A DNA stretch of 64,000 nt, taken from the NCBI GenBank assembly GCA_033344775.1, contig JAWPMT010000001.1, positions 248,001-312,000 on the forward strand, written 5' to 3'. The notes beneath the pieces were generated by a model, which saw nothing but the letters and a program-made list of their open reading frames with translations, was not told the DNA's origin and searched no databases. This document shows, piece after piece, positions 54,994-63,394 of this stretch (position 1 is the first letter of the stretch; each line of letters starts with the position of its first letter). The stretch comes from Cytophagales bacterium. Lineage in GTDB: Bacteria > Bacteroidota > Bacteroidia > Cytophagales > Cyclobacteriaceae. A program made the position numbers and the translations under genes.

Positions 54994-55009
54994 TACCCAT
55001 TTTTGGGTA
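54994..55009. promoter_or_regulatory. Shared operator palindrome TACCCA-N4-TGGGTA (copy 3)
   Basis: TACCCATTTTTGGGTA, upstream of the six-gene operon. The arms are identical to copies 1 and 2. Confidence 0.75.
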
Positions 55010-55151
55010 TTTTCAGAAGACGGAATAATTATTTCAAGAACATATTATGTTATTCTAATAATATTAATCCTGTTGAAAATACTTAACTATGATTTTTTGA
55101 TTACTTATAGTTATTACAATAGAAAATACTCTTCATCTTTTTTGCCCAAGC

Positions 55152-55516
55152 TATGTTAACATAATGCAAACATTATATAACAAAACAGGCTTTGTTGCTG
55201 CCTGAACGGCGTATTCTTCGATCTGTTTGTTACATAATGATATTATGTTAACTAGCAGAGCTGGACAACTTTAGGTCTACATCTGATCTTGGCAATTCGG
55301 TTACGACACTCCGAAGCTTGTTATATAATTCGACATTATTTTTTAAATAGCCGCTGCGCCATCGCTGGCAGCTAGTCCACCGATCGCTTGATGGCACAGC
55401 GACTATTAAATGATTCTAGCTGTTCCAGATATTATCTCTACATCTTTGGATGAATCTACAGCGATCCTGTGGCCTTGCTGGCTTACCCGCGCCTCCCAGA
55501 CCTCTGCGACAATAAA
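55152..55516. repeat. Repeat block F, left part
   Basis: Near-palindrome (55152-55252), AGCTTGTTATATAAT, CCGCTGCGCCATCGCTGGC and GGCACAGCGACTATTAAATG modules, cut at CTGCGACAATAAA by an IS3 element. Confidence 0.75.
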
Positions 55517-55568
55517 TGTCTCGTCCTAAAATAAGTTTACAGGTTTTACATATAGTCCTATCAATAAT

Positions 55569-56444
55569 TTACAATTTTCGATAGTCCTGAATAAGGTTTA
55601 CAGTTCGTCTTTTTTTCCAAATGTTTTCAACGTTTATCGAAGGGTTTTCATGAACCTGGTTCGGAGTTAGATTCCCCAGGCTCATATGTGGTCTTTCATC
55701 ATTGTATACTTCTATGACTCGATCTAGTAGCTGCTTAGCCACATGAAGCGTATTGACTTCATAGCCATCCAGATATTCATTCTTAATAATTCCATTTACT
55801 CTTTCAGCGATCGCATTCTCCAAAGGATCTCCATTTTCAGTCATAGATATGATAATTCCGTGCTTCTTAAGCAGAGAAACATAGACACTTGAACAGTATT
55901 GAATACCTCGATCTGAATGATGGATCAATCGGCCTATTGGACCCTTAGTGTTTTCAAGAGCCATTTTCAAAGCATGAAGCGTTTCTATTGATTCCAATAT
56001 CTCAGCAACTTGATATCCTACGATCTTTCTTGAGTATGCATCAGTGATCAGACTGATATACAAATACCCAGCATCGGTCTTCCAGTAAGTAATATCACTC
56101 ACCCAAAGTTGATTAGACGCTCTAGGTATAAAGCCTCTGATATGGTTTGGATACTTACGTAGCCAATGGAAAGATTGAGTCGTATAGACTCGCCGCTTTC
56201 TTCGCTTAACTAGCAGATTATGAGTAGCTAAGACGTTAAATAGTGCATCTCTACCCATTTTGATCTGATGCTCTAGCATGAACGGCTCCAGTAATTCGTA
56301 GAGCTTCCCACCACCCATTCGACGATGAACTTGACGGATTCTAAGAACTTCTCTAATGATCAATTCTTCCTCAAATGAAGTCGTCTCTTGTTGCCAGTAG
56401 TACTGGTAATAGGATTGCCTGGTCACACCAAATAATTGACACAA
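55569..56444 (-). CDS. IS3 transposase OrfB (IS3/IS150-like)
   Basis: 291 residues as an ORF: LWVSDITYWK (first Asp), IHHSDRGIQYCS (second Asp) and DPLENAIAERVNGIIKNEYL (Glu) form the DDE triad. An HTH region (MCQLFGVTRQSYYQYY) precedes it. The frame continues upstream (VRYQIISSLKERHTRVSL) to the AAAAAAG slip site at the end of orfA, so the active protein is probably an OrfAB frameshift product. Confidence 0.93.
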   Translation of the reverse strand: MCQLFGVTRQSYYQYYWQQETTSFEEELIIREVLRIRQVHRRMGGGKLYELLEPFMLEHQIKMGRDALFNVLATHNLLVKRRKRRVYTTQSFHWLRKYPNHIRGFIPRASNQLWVSDITYWKTDAGYLYISLITDAYSRKIVGYQVAEILESIETLHALKMALENTKGPIGRLIHHSDRGIQYCSSVYVSLLKKHGIIISMTENGDPLENAIAERVNGIIKNEYLDGYEVNTLHVAKQLLDRVIEVYNDERPHMSLGNLTPNQVHENPSINVENIWKKRRTVNLIQDYRKL

Positions 56445-56488
56445 TCGTCCCAGGGAAACACGAGTATGTCTTTCTTTTAATGAACTGA

Positions 56489-56893
56489 TTATTTGGTATC
56501 GGACTTTTTTCTAATAGGTATTTTGAAGGTCTTCTCAGCTAACTCGATCATCGATCTATAGCCTTCTTCTCTCAGCTTTGAATCTTCCAGTTGTTTTTCC
56601 AACTGTTTAATTCTAGCCAGTATTTCAGTCTTGTCAAAATCTTCCGAACCACCCATAGCAGCATAATTGATCGGTTGACTAAAGATAGGCCTTCTTCTAG
56701 GTTCATCATCGATGTAACCGTACATTCTCATCCATGCAAGTAAAGCTCCATGCTCCTCTGGTTTACCAGTGTATTTATACCAAATCTCTTGTTTAGTATA
56801 GCCTCCTGCCAAGTACTCTTGTATGATTTTGTGCCGTTCAGCGACTCCTATGTCCGCTCCATTCCTGGTTTTTCTAATCTTGTTTTCATCCAT
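56489..56893 (-). CDS. IS3 transposase OrfA
   Basis: 134 residues with a helix-turn-helix (RHKIIQEYLAGGYTKQEIWY) and a coiled-coil tail (ARIKQLEKQLEDSKLREEGY). The final IRKKSDTK is coded through AAAAAAG, the -1 frameshift site. Confidence 0.9.
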   Translation of the reverse strand: MDENKIRKTRNGADIGVAERHKIIQEYLAGGYTKQEIWYKYTGKPEEHGALLAWMRMYGYIDDEPRRRPIFSQPINYAAMGGSEDFDKTEILARIKQLEKQLEDSKLREEGYRSMIELAEKTFKIPIRKKSDTK

Positions 56894-56936
56894 TTCGGTT
56901 TATCACAATTGTGTAAACCTATTTCAGGACAAGACA

Positions 56937-57531
56937 ATCGCTGATGGCACAGCGACTATTTTTTGATTCTCTGTGCTCCAGATATTATCTATACACCTTT
57001 CAATTATTCTACAGCGATCCTGTGGCCTTGCTGTCTCTCGCCACTCAGCCCTGTCCTTACCCGCTGTTCGGCTTAGGCCGAATTTGGGACCTACAAAAGA
57101 TCAGGCAGTTGTTCGTGTCAATGGTCTGTTGTTCAAATCTTAAATCCCGAATTCTACTTCGAAATTCTGATGTTCTATTTTTCAATAGCTATATCATCGA
57201 TCAAGAATTCTTTAAATACGCGATTCTCAGACGTTAGGATTTTTGATCATTTTTAAGGCCTCATCATTGGCTTAGACTTTCAATGAATTTAGCAGGCTTT
57301 CTATGAGTTTGGTACTATAAGTTTTTGTGATTCCTGGATTCTATTAGTTTTCTGAAATTCCAATAGTTACTTAGTTGTCTTATATAATGTTATACCTACA
57401 TGGCCTTGTGCCGGCCAGGCAAATACTTTTGGCATTGCCCCAAAAGTATTCAAAAACGCTAGCCAAAATCAAGCTTCCACACACAGGCTAACACACCCCC
57501 GCGATTTTGGCTGGCCAACGCTCGGGGTACT
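56937..57531. repeat. Repeat block F, right part
   Basis: Starts at ATCGCTGATGGCACAGCGAC and runs through the 'CTATTTTTCAATAGC' module to the hairpin module at 57377-57531 (stems ATACTTTTGG/CCAAAAGTAT and GCCAAAATC/GATTTTGGC). It lies at the 3' side of the Roco cassette. Confidence 0.75.
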
Positions 57532-57569
57532 TCTAAAATTATTTATTAAACGACAATTATATATTTACA

Positions 57570-58343
57570 TCACTCGCTTGAATAGTCTGTCAAATTGTTA
57601 TGTATGGAATGATTGGCTTCACAGGCTCTGATTTTTTCTTCAATAATGTCAAGTTGCTCTGGTGAAAATTTGTGTCTTTGATAAAGTGAATTCTTTATTT
57701 TCTCCATCCTGTTTCTTATCATTTGATCCGGGGCAAGTTTGTATCCCCAAATATTGTAGGAAAAGTTTACGATGAATACTATCGTAAGTCCATAAATCCA
57801 CGTAAACGGTTCAACTAAATCCCATGTATAAACATTGATAAGAATTATCCAAGAACTGATTGCAAGAAGATTTAATACGAAATAAATAACCGAGTATTTC
57901 GATGCTTTTCTAATCGCCAACCTATCAAGTTCAACTTTCAGTCCCTTCAATAGGCTTTGTTCTAGTTTCAATGCTGAGATTTCACTAATTAGACTATTAA
58001 GATTCGTTCTATTTAGTATGGTTTGAAGATTTAAAATCTTATCTGAAAGATCATCATCTCTTTCATATTTTAAGTCTCCTAGTTCCATGGAAATTTTATC
58101 ATATAAAGATTTATTTTCAGATTGAATTTTAGTCAGCAGTGATTCAAGTTCATTTGAAATAACCTCTTTTTCAAAATCAGCTACCAGCTTTTCTGACTCA
58201 TTGATAAAGGTCTTATTCCTTTTTTCCCTATTTATTATTTGACCTATCGCAGATGACTCGAAACCCTTCTCTTCGTAATAGCTAACCAGTTCATTCTTCA
58301 AATGAATTGCAAGTAATTCCTTAATAGTATCTCTTCTATTCAT
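57570..58343 (-). CDS. Coiled-coil protein with two membrane helices, Roco partner
   Basis: 257 residues. Residues 45-145 are a long coiled coil (KLVADFEKEVISNELESLL); helices lie at 150-170 and 180-196, and the C-terminus (IRNRMEKIKNSLYQRHKFSP) is basic. It begins 4 bases after the Roco gene. It could be the membrane effector released or clustered by the GTPase. No named family recognised. Confidence 0.6.
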   Translation of the reverse strand: MNRRDTIKELLAIHLKNELVSYYEEKGFESSAIGQIINREKRNKTFINESEKLVADFEKEVISNELESLLTKIQSENKSLYDKISMELGDLKYERDDDLSDKILNLQTILNRTNLNSLISEISALKLEQSLLKGLKVELDRLAIRKASKYSVIYFVLNLLAISSWIILINVYTWDLVEPFTWIYGLTIVFIVNFSYNIWGYKLAPDQMIRNRMEKIKNSLYQRHKFSPEQLDIIEEKIRACEANHSIHNNLTDYSSE

Positions 58344-58347
58344 TTAT

Positions 58348-60381
58348 TTAGGCTGATTTCGTACTACCAGTAATCCTACTCAGAATTGATTGTATTTCTT
58401 CGTTATTTGGAAGATTACCAAAACCTTCTAAAAGCGGTTTGATTTCTATCATTTCAAATGCTCCATCTGGAAGAAATTCCTCCACGCCCATTTGTTCTAA
58501 TCGTAATAGATGCTCAAGACTTGATGTTACTGAGGTATTGGGAATAGGAACTCTTTCTGTAAACTGGATATTTCGATAAGTTTTGTTGATTCTATGAAGT
58601 TCATTTCTAATAACAGTTAAATACTCTCTCCTATTTTCGCCATAGACTTTAATGGAAATGGATCTATCTGCAATATCAGATCGAATCAATGCAGTTGACG
58701 CAAATGTTTTGCTAGATATACACAATCCTAAGCGCCAACATAATTTATCTTTTATCTCTTCATAGAACGCGATTATCATTCTGTGAATTACGGAATTAGG
58801 TAAAAATTCATACTTAACCAAAAGGCTAATAGAGTTTTCCTGTTCAATTTCTAGCGCAGGTTCCTGCATTGTTAATTGGGAGGGAATCATGATTAACTCT
58901 TTATTAATCATTAAAGCAATCTCAAAATCATTAAGAATTCGAATAAGAAATTGATTTACGAGAGTCTCTTCTCCTTTTAAAATTTCAGGTATCTGAGACA
59001 CTCTTATTACACCGTTATGACTATATACTTCTCTCGAAAGAATAATGTCATAAATCTTTTGTGTCAACCAAATAGGGTTTAATACAATGATTGGGTGTAA
59101 ACTAATACTCTTGGAATAAATAACTACTCCTAAATCATGCAAAAAGGAAAGAAGTGCGTATTGCTCCGATGAAGAGAATAGAGCATGTTTTTTACATATT
59201 TCCTGATAACTATAGATGTTTGTATAGTTATCATATTCCGCAAGAGATTCGATTTCCATTTTAACAAAACTCCATTTTCGAGGCAGAGATAAGTCTTTAG
59301 ATGGAGATTGTTCGTAGAGTTCAATTATCTTTTCTCGTAATTGAGAAATTCCTTCACCAGTTAGGCAAGAAGTTCGTATGAAAGTTGAAATATTTTTATA
59401 CTTAGATTGAAGATATCTCCGATTCACCTCAAATGAAGAATATAAATCCACTTTATTCAAGACCACAATGATTGGAGAATCTCCTCCATAAAATTGGATG
59501 AGATTTAGCCAGTGTTCTGAATCTTCTTCCTTTCTTCCATCTAGCACTAAAATGTATATACTCCGTTGACTTAAAAATAACTCATGCGTCGAATGCATAA
59601 TTTCCTGACCCCCAAAATCCCAAACTTTCAAGTTGACACCTTGATCTGCATCTGTCTTATCAATAACCCAATTGTTTCTGGTTATACCATGGGTAGCAAA
59701 TCCATTCGGATCAAATGGTTGATCCATTAGCCTTTTAAGTATAGACGTTTTACCACTAGCCTCACTTCCCAATAAGATTAACTTAATTGCGGAGTTTAAA
59801 TTATCGGTTTCAACACCGGATTCATCGAGCGTCTTAAAAAACGCGTTTATTGCGTTTAGTCCAAAGTTAGCTATTTCAATTGGTGGAAACTGGATTTTAT
59901 TTTCTTCACAATTCAACGTTTTTAACATACTTAGATTCTTCAGTGGCTCTAAGTTGCGAATTCTATTATTTCGAAGATTGAGCGATTTTAAGTTGTGTAA
60001 AAACGCTAATGGCCCAATATTTTCTACTTCATTTTGACTCAAGTTTAATTTCGTCAACTTAGTTAGGTTCTTCAAAGATTGAATATCACTTATTTTATTG
60101 ACCGAAACATCAAGACTTTGAAGGTCTACTAATTCTGAGATCGCGTTTAAATTCTCTACTAGATTACCATTGATATTTAACTCTACAAGATTTGAAAATT
60201 TTGATAATAGCGTTAAATCAGTAATGCGATTTTGGCTTAAATCAATGCTCTTTAAAAACGGTAATTCTACTAGCTCTTCAGGAATTTGTGAGATAGAAAG
60301 GCCCGAGAGATCTATTTTGCCTGATTTCTCAAGTCTTTCTTTATTAATAAGGTTGGTTAAAAAAGTATCTTCATGCTTCAT
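58348..60381 (-). CDS. Roco family protein (LRR-Roc GTPase-COR)
   Basis: 677 residues. Leucine-rich repeats at 20-165 (LVELNINGNLVENLNAISEL). A Roc GTPase with P-loop GSEASGKTS (205-213), DFGGQE (255-260) and NKVD (309-312). Then a COR dimerisation region up to about 610. Bacterial Roco proteins are GTP-controlled dimers. The pairing with a membrane coiled-coil protein in a defence island suggests a sensor-switch module. The half-site TACCCA at 60454 is 73 bases upstream. Confidence 0.9.
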   Translation of the reverse strand: MKHEDTFLTNLINKERLEKSGKIDLSGLSISQIPEELVELPFLKSIDLSQNRITDLTLLSKFSNLVELNINGNLVENLNAISELVDLQSLDVSVNKISDIQSLKNLTKLTKLNLSQNEVENIGPLAFLHNLKSLNLRNNRIRNLEPLKNLSMLKTLNCEENKIQFPPIEIANFGLNAINAFFKTLDESGVETDNLNSAIKLILLGSEASGKTSILKRLMDQPFDPNGFATHGITRNNWVIDKTDADQGVNLKVWDFGGQEIMHSTHELFLSQRSIYILVLDGRKEEDSEHWLNLIQFYGGDSPIIVVLNKVDLYSSFEVNRRYLQSKYKNISTFIRTSCLTGEGISQLREKIIELYEQSPSKDLSLPRKWSFVKMEIESLAEYDNYTNIYSYQEICKKHALFSSSEQYALLSFLHDLGVVIYSKSISLHPIIVLNPIWLTQKIYDIILSREVYSHNGVIRVSQIPEILKGEETLVNQFLIRILNDFEIALMINKELIMIPSQLTMQEPALEIEQENSISLLVKYEFLPNSVIHRMIIAFYEEIKDKLCWRLGLCISSKTFASTALIRSDIADRSISIKVYGENRREYLTVIRNELHRINKTYRNIQFTERVPIPNTSVTSSLEHLLRLEQMGVEEFLPDGAFEMIEIKPLLEGFGNLPNNEEIQSILSRITGSTKSA

Positions 60382-60453
60382 TATTCTTCTCGTTTTGGGA
60401 AGTAGGAAACTTTTGCAAACTCAGTTGAATGTAACTTATATAATCAATTGTAC

Positions 60454-60459
60454 AATACC
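60454..60459. promoter_or_regulatory. Half-site of the shared operator
   Basis: CAATACCCATAG shares the left arm and flanking CAA of the three full palindromes but lacks the right arm. Weak support on its own. Confidence 0.3.
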
Positions 60460-60488
60460 CATAGAATAAAATCACTTCTAATGTAATC

Positions 60489-60731
60489 TTATTTTTCAGT
60501 ATCCAGCTTAAGGTTTGAACATATTTCTTTTAACACAACGCATGGATCTACATCAATGGCTAAGGCAACCAAGTACAATTCATCTACTCTCAGCTTTGTG
60601 TTTGGGTTATTTGATAGTTCACTTAGTCTTGTTTTACTTATTCCAGTCTTTCTTGATACATCTGATCGATTAACAGATTTTTTAGATAGAAAGAGGCCTA
60701 GTTCAGTCATAATTATCCGGTTTCTGGACAA
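60489..60731 (-). CDS. Xre-family HTH regulator (copy 2)
   Basis: 80 residues (or 73 from the internal Met, MTELGLFLSK) with NRSDVSRKTGISKTRLSELS as helix-turn-helix. It is divergent from the small helical gene at 60861, repeating the layout at 26281/26714. A TTCCG-TATTT-CGGAA palindrome lies between them. Confidence 0.75.
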   Translation of the reverse strand: MSRNRIIMTELGLFLSKKSVNRSDVSRKTGISKTRLSELSNNPNTKLRVDELYLVALAIDVDPCVVLKEICSNLKLDTEK

Positions 60732-60809
60732 TAAAATTAGTTAAGCAGGAAATCTATTCCGATTTTCTGAACACACACTTTGATGATTGTCTTATAATAT
60801 GTATTATTG

Positions 60810-60824
60810 TTCCGTATTTCGGAA
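60810..60824. promoter_or_regulatory. Palindrome in divergent promoter region (copy 2)
   Basis: TTCCG-TATTT-CGGAA between the HTH gene (60489, minus) and the small gene (60861, plus). Probable operator. Confidence 0.45.
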
Positions 60825-60860
60825 AATTATATCAGAAATTCTGACACAATATCTAAAGTT

Positions 60861-61106
60861 ATGCTAATAGAAAAAATAGAAACCTCCCTCCTAACTGAAG
60901 AAATGATCCATGATTGCGACGCCTTCTTTCAGTACATAGTTATCAAAAGACTTTCAAGAGGATTGAGAAATCAGATGATATTTTACCTTCTAAACCAGGA
61001 GGTTCCATTCCCTGATCATAAAGAGTTTCTGGAAGATTTGAGACACACCTTTGATTTCCTTGATCGCATTTCTGATCAGCATTTACAAATCGATCTAGTG
61101 GATTAA
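60861..61106 (+). CDS. Small helical protein of the HTH-partner pair (copy 2)
   Basis: 81 residues from ATG 60861 (MLIEKIETSLLTEEMIHD); the longer frame from 60807 would cover the palindrome. Similar by eye to the 26281 product. Its 3' end meets that of the HNH gene at 61109 with two bases between. Function unknown. Confidence 0.5.
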   Translation: MLIEKIETSLLTEEMIHDCDAFFQYIVIKRLSRGLRNQMIFYLLNQEVPFPDHKEFLEDLRHTFDFLDRISDQHLQIDLVD

Positions 61107-61108
61107 AT

Positions 61109-61723
61109 TCAGTCAGTAAACCAATCTTCAATAGTCGGAATATCGTCGATTTGGTCCCTTGGATTCAAGTATGAGTACGATGGAGTATGAATTTCTCTCA
61201 AATATTTTAATAGTTCGTTAGGGATAAAGTCATGTAATAACTGATTTATATCATGAGAAAATTGCCCGTTCTTTTCGACATGACTATCAATATCCAACTC
61301 GATTCTCCGGTCTTCACCTGGAGATTTTTCTTGCATATTTAGTACTCTATTGACAAGAGCATATTTTATTGCACTCGTACTATCAGCTTGATTAGCATTA
61401 AGATAGTAAGCAGCCCCTTCGTTAAGCATATAAAACCTTATTTCTGGGTTTATCTCTACGAAACTCTCTTCTCCTAGTTTTTGGTTCTTGTGATCCACAT
61501 TACTAACAAGTTCCCACCAACTATCTCGCATCATTCTAAGCTTTTTCCGCTTTTCTGGATTTCCTAGAAATAGATCATTACAATCTTCACAAAGGGAAAT
61601 TAGATTGTCAGATGATTTCAATCCATACCCTTCAAGGTCGAAAACAAAGGTTGTATCCAACTTACATACACAACACCGAAATGCTGATTTAATCAAACAT
61701 TCATTTCTATGAAGCCCCTTCAA
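61109..61723 (-). CDS. HNH-like protein with degenerate active site
   Basis: 204 residues with a TTG start (61723) that overlaps the TGA of the preceding frame (TTGA). The zinc cysteines CCVC and CEDC are kept, but the H-H of the HNH core is replaced by F-D (FVFDLEGY). GNPEKRKKLRMMRDSWWEL is shared with the paralogue at 61942. It is probably a non-catalytic partner of it. The C-terminus (HDINQLLHDFIPNELLKYLR) also matches the tail behind the paralogue's stop. Confidence 0.65.
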   Translation of the reverse strand: MKGLHRNECLIKSAFRCCVCKLDTTFVFDLEGYGLKSSDNLISLCEDCNDLFLGNPEKRKKLRMMRDSWWELVSNVDHKNQKLGEESFVEINPEIRFYMLNEGAAYYLNANQADSTSAIKYALVNRVLNMQEKSPGEDRRIELDIDSHVEKNGQFSHDINQLLHDFIPNELLKYLREIHTPSYSYLNPRDQIDDIPTIEDWFTD

Positions 61724-62394
61724 TTTGATTTGTATTTGTCATAATTATTTTGAATTCCCCCTTCGTATATCTCTACCCCAAGAGGGACGATATTTGTTTG
61801 TGGTCGAATTAGTCGGAAATCCCCAACTGGCATCCTCATTTCTTTGAGGTATCTGGAAAGAAATTTTCCAATAAAGTGAAATTGTAATTCAAACATATCG
61901 TGATCAAACTCGCCTTCACCTGTTCGATGACCTTCGATTTCTTAATGTAAAATCCTATCATAAAATGGTTTTTGAACTTGTGCATGTTGGATCAATTCGA
62001 ATATTTGAGAGGCCGCTTCCGTGAAAAATTCATTTTCATAAACAACATGATACAATCTAGCCACTTTATCTTTCATTAAATTTCTGTGAGAAGGGTCTAA
62101 TGAAATCCCCTCAAAATAGACAAGATCACCAGTCCCGTATGCAAGCTCACTCTTTGCTTTTATCAATGTCCACCAATGATTTCTTAATGCTCTTAGTTTC
62201 TTTCTTTTCCTTGGATTCCCACCAAATAGATCATGACAACTCGAACAAAGAGGTGCGGCATTGTCAAGTCCATCCGATCCATTTTCTGATTGAGGAATAA
62301 TATGGTGAACTTCTGCAGCTAGGTCCTTACATATGCAACATCTGAATGCGAAGAATTCTAAAGCTTCCTTCTTCGTGATTTCTTTAAAAGCCAT
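61720..62394 (-). CDS. HNH endonuclease interrupted by an in-frame TAA
   Basis: From 62394 to 61942 the frame encodes 150 residues with CCIC, VHHIIPQ, CSSC and GNPRKRKKLRALRNHWW, an HNH nuclease. After TAA (61942-61944) the same frame stays open for 73 codons (EIEGHRTGEGEFDHDMFELQ ... YDKYKSN) to TGA 61720-61722, which overlaps the next start. That tail aligns with the C-terminus of the 61109 paralogue. So either a nonsense mutation, readthrough, or a split gene. The intact length would be about 224 residues. Confidence 0.65.
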
Positions 62395-62510
62395 TTTAAA
62401 ATGTGAGGATCATACTGACAATTACTTCAAATCTCTGCTTAATCATGTGTTAGTAAATTACTATGGATCATAACTGTTATATCTTAGAACGGTTATATTC
62501 TTCTCGGAAA

Positions 62511-63038
62511 TTAGACATGCTCATTATCAAAAAAAAAAATGTGAATAATAATCCAAATCACAACGAAAAGCATAACGGTTGGCTTCCTTTCTAGGGATTC
62601 AACAATCTGTTTACCCCACAGGTAAGAAGCTCCCAGCGATAACATATAAATAGTTATATACACAAATAGACCCTTGATTATACTTCCATAAGCGTAGAAA
62701 CTATTTCTAATTGAAATAATAAACAACTGCGGAATAATTGGAACAAAAATTTGAATCACTAAGGCAGCCATTTGTATTCTTAGTACTATACCATCCAAAA
62801 TTGAATCAGCGTATTCATATTTTAACTTAGCAAGTTCCAAGCTGCCCAAACCTATAAGAGCAACCATTAGCCAGAAAGTAACTTTTCGTAGATTTTTAAC
62901 TTCAATCTTTCTCCTAAGGTATTGTACGGATTTATAGAGAAATTGAATCAAAGTAGCAATAACGGCTAATCTTGCCAGATATTGATCTATTAATTCAATT
63001 ATCAATTCCATTTTCAGACAAATAGTTTGAGTTTTCAA
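62511..63038 (-). CDS. Small multi-pass membrane protein
   Basis: 175 residues, with four to five helices (LARLAVIATLIQFLYKSV; VTFWLMVALIGLGSLELA; MAALVIQIFVPIIPQLFIIS; VYITIYMLSLGASYLWG; VMLFVVIWIIIHIFFF). Unknown family. It is preceded by an 83-residue coiled-coil gene with a 16-base gap. Possibly the membrane effector of the HNH/HTH cassette. Confidence 0.5.
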   Translation of the reverse strand: MKTQTICLKMELIIELIDQYLARLAVIATLIQFLYKSVQYLRRKIEVKNLRKVTFWLMVALIGLGSLELAKLKYEYADSILDGIVLRIQMAALVIQIFVPIIPQLFIISIRNSFYAYGSIIKGLFVYITIYMLSLGASYLWGKQIVESLERKPTVMLFVVIWIIIHIFFFDNEHV

Positions 63039-63054
63039 ATCACTGAATGACCGA

Positions 63055-63306
63055 TTATTCAGCCTTGCTATCTTCTATTTGATCTATGTCTTTCATGATT
63101 TGCTTAAATTCTTTTCTATAATTACGTAAAACCTCATTTTTATAAAAAGGATGTTTCTCGACATCTTCAATGGATTTTTCGAATAAATCAATAGCATTTT
63201 CTCTATGTTCCAGAAGACTATGATTATTTATTGAATCCTTCATCGATTTATTCTTACTTTTCAGTTTTTCTCGAAGCTGCTTTACCATTTCATGTAATTC
63301 TTCCAT
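63055..63306 (-). CDS. Small coiled-coil protein
   Basis: 83 residues, charged and helical (EELHEMVKQLREKLKSKNKS; LRNYRKEFKQIMKDIDQIED). It is first in a two-gene unit with the membrane protein at 62511. Unknown function. Confidence 0.45.
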   Translation of the reverse strand: MEELHEMVKQLREKLKSKNKSMKDSINNHSLLEHRENAIDLFEKSIEDVEKHPFYKNEVLRNYRKEFKQIMKDIDQIEDSKAE

Positions 63307-63394
63307 ATTAGTATGTTTTTGATTATGATTAAGTTATTTGGAATTTAATACTTTTCTACTTCATTCAAAACTTTAATAATGCTGGTGCACTGTT

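Larger units (their letters stand above)
55517..56936 (-). mobile_element. IS3-family insertion sequence (second)
   Basis: 1420 bases bounded by 25-bp imperfect inverted repeats (left TGTCTCGTCCTAAAATAAG, right, reversed, TGTCTTGTCCTGAAATAGG). It contains orfA and orfB. The flanks show no target duplication: the right flank resumes the repeat block about 120 bases earlier in its sequence than the left flank ends. Confidence 0.9.
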
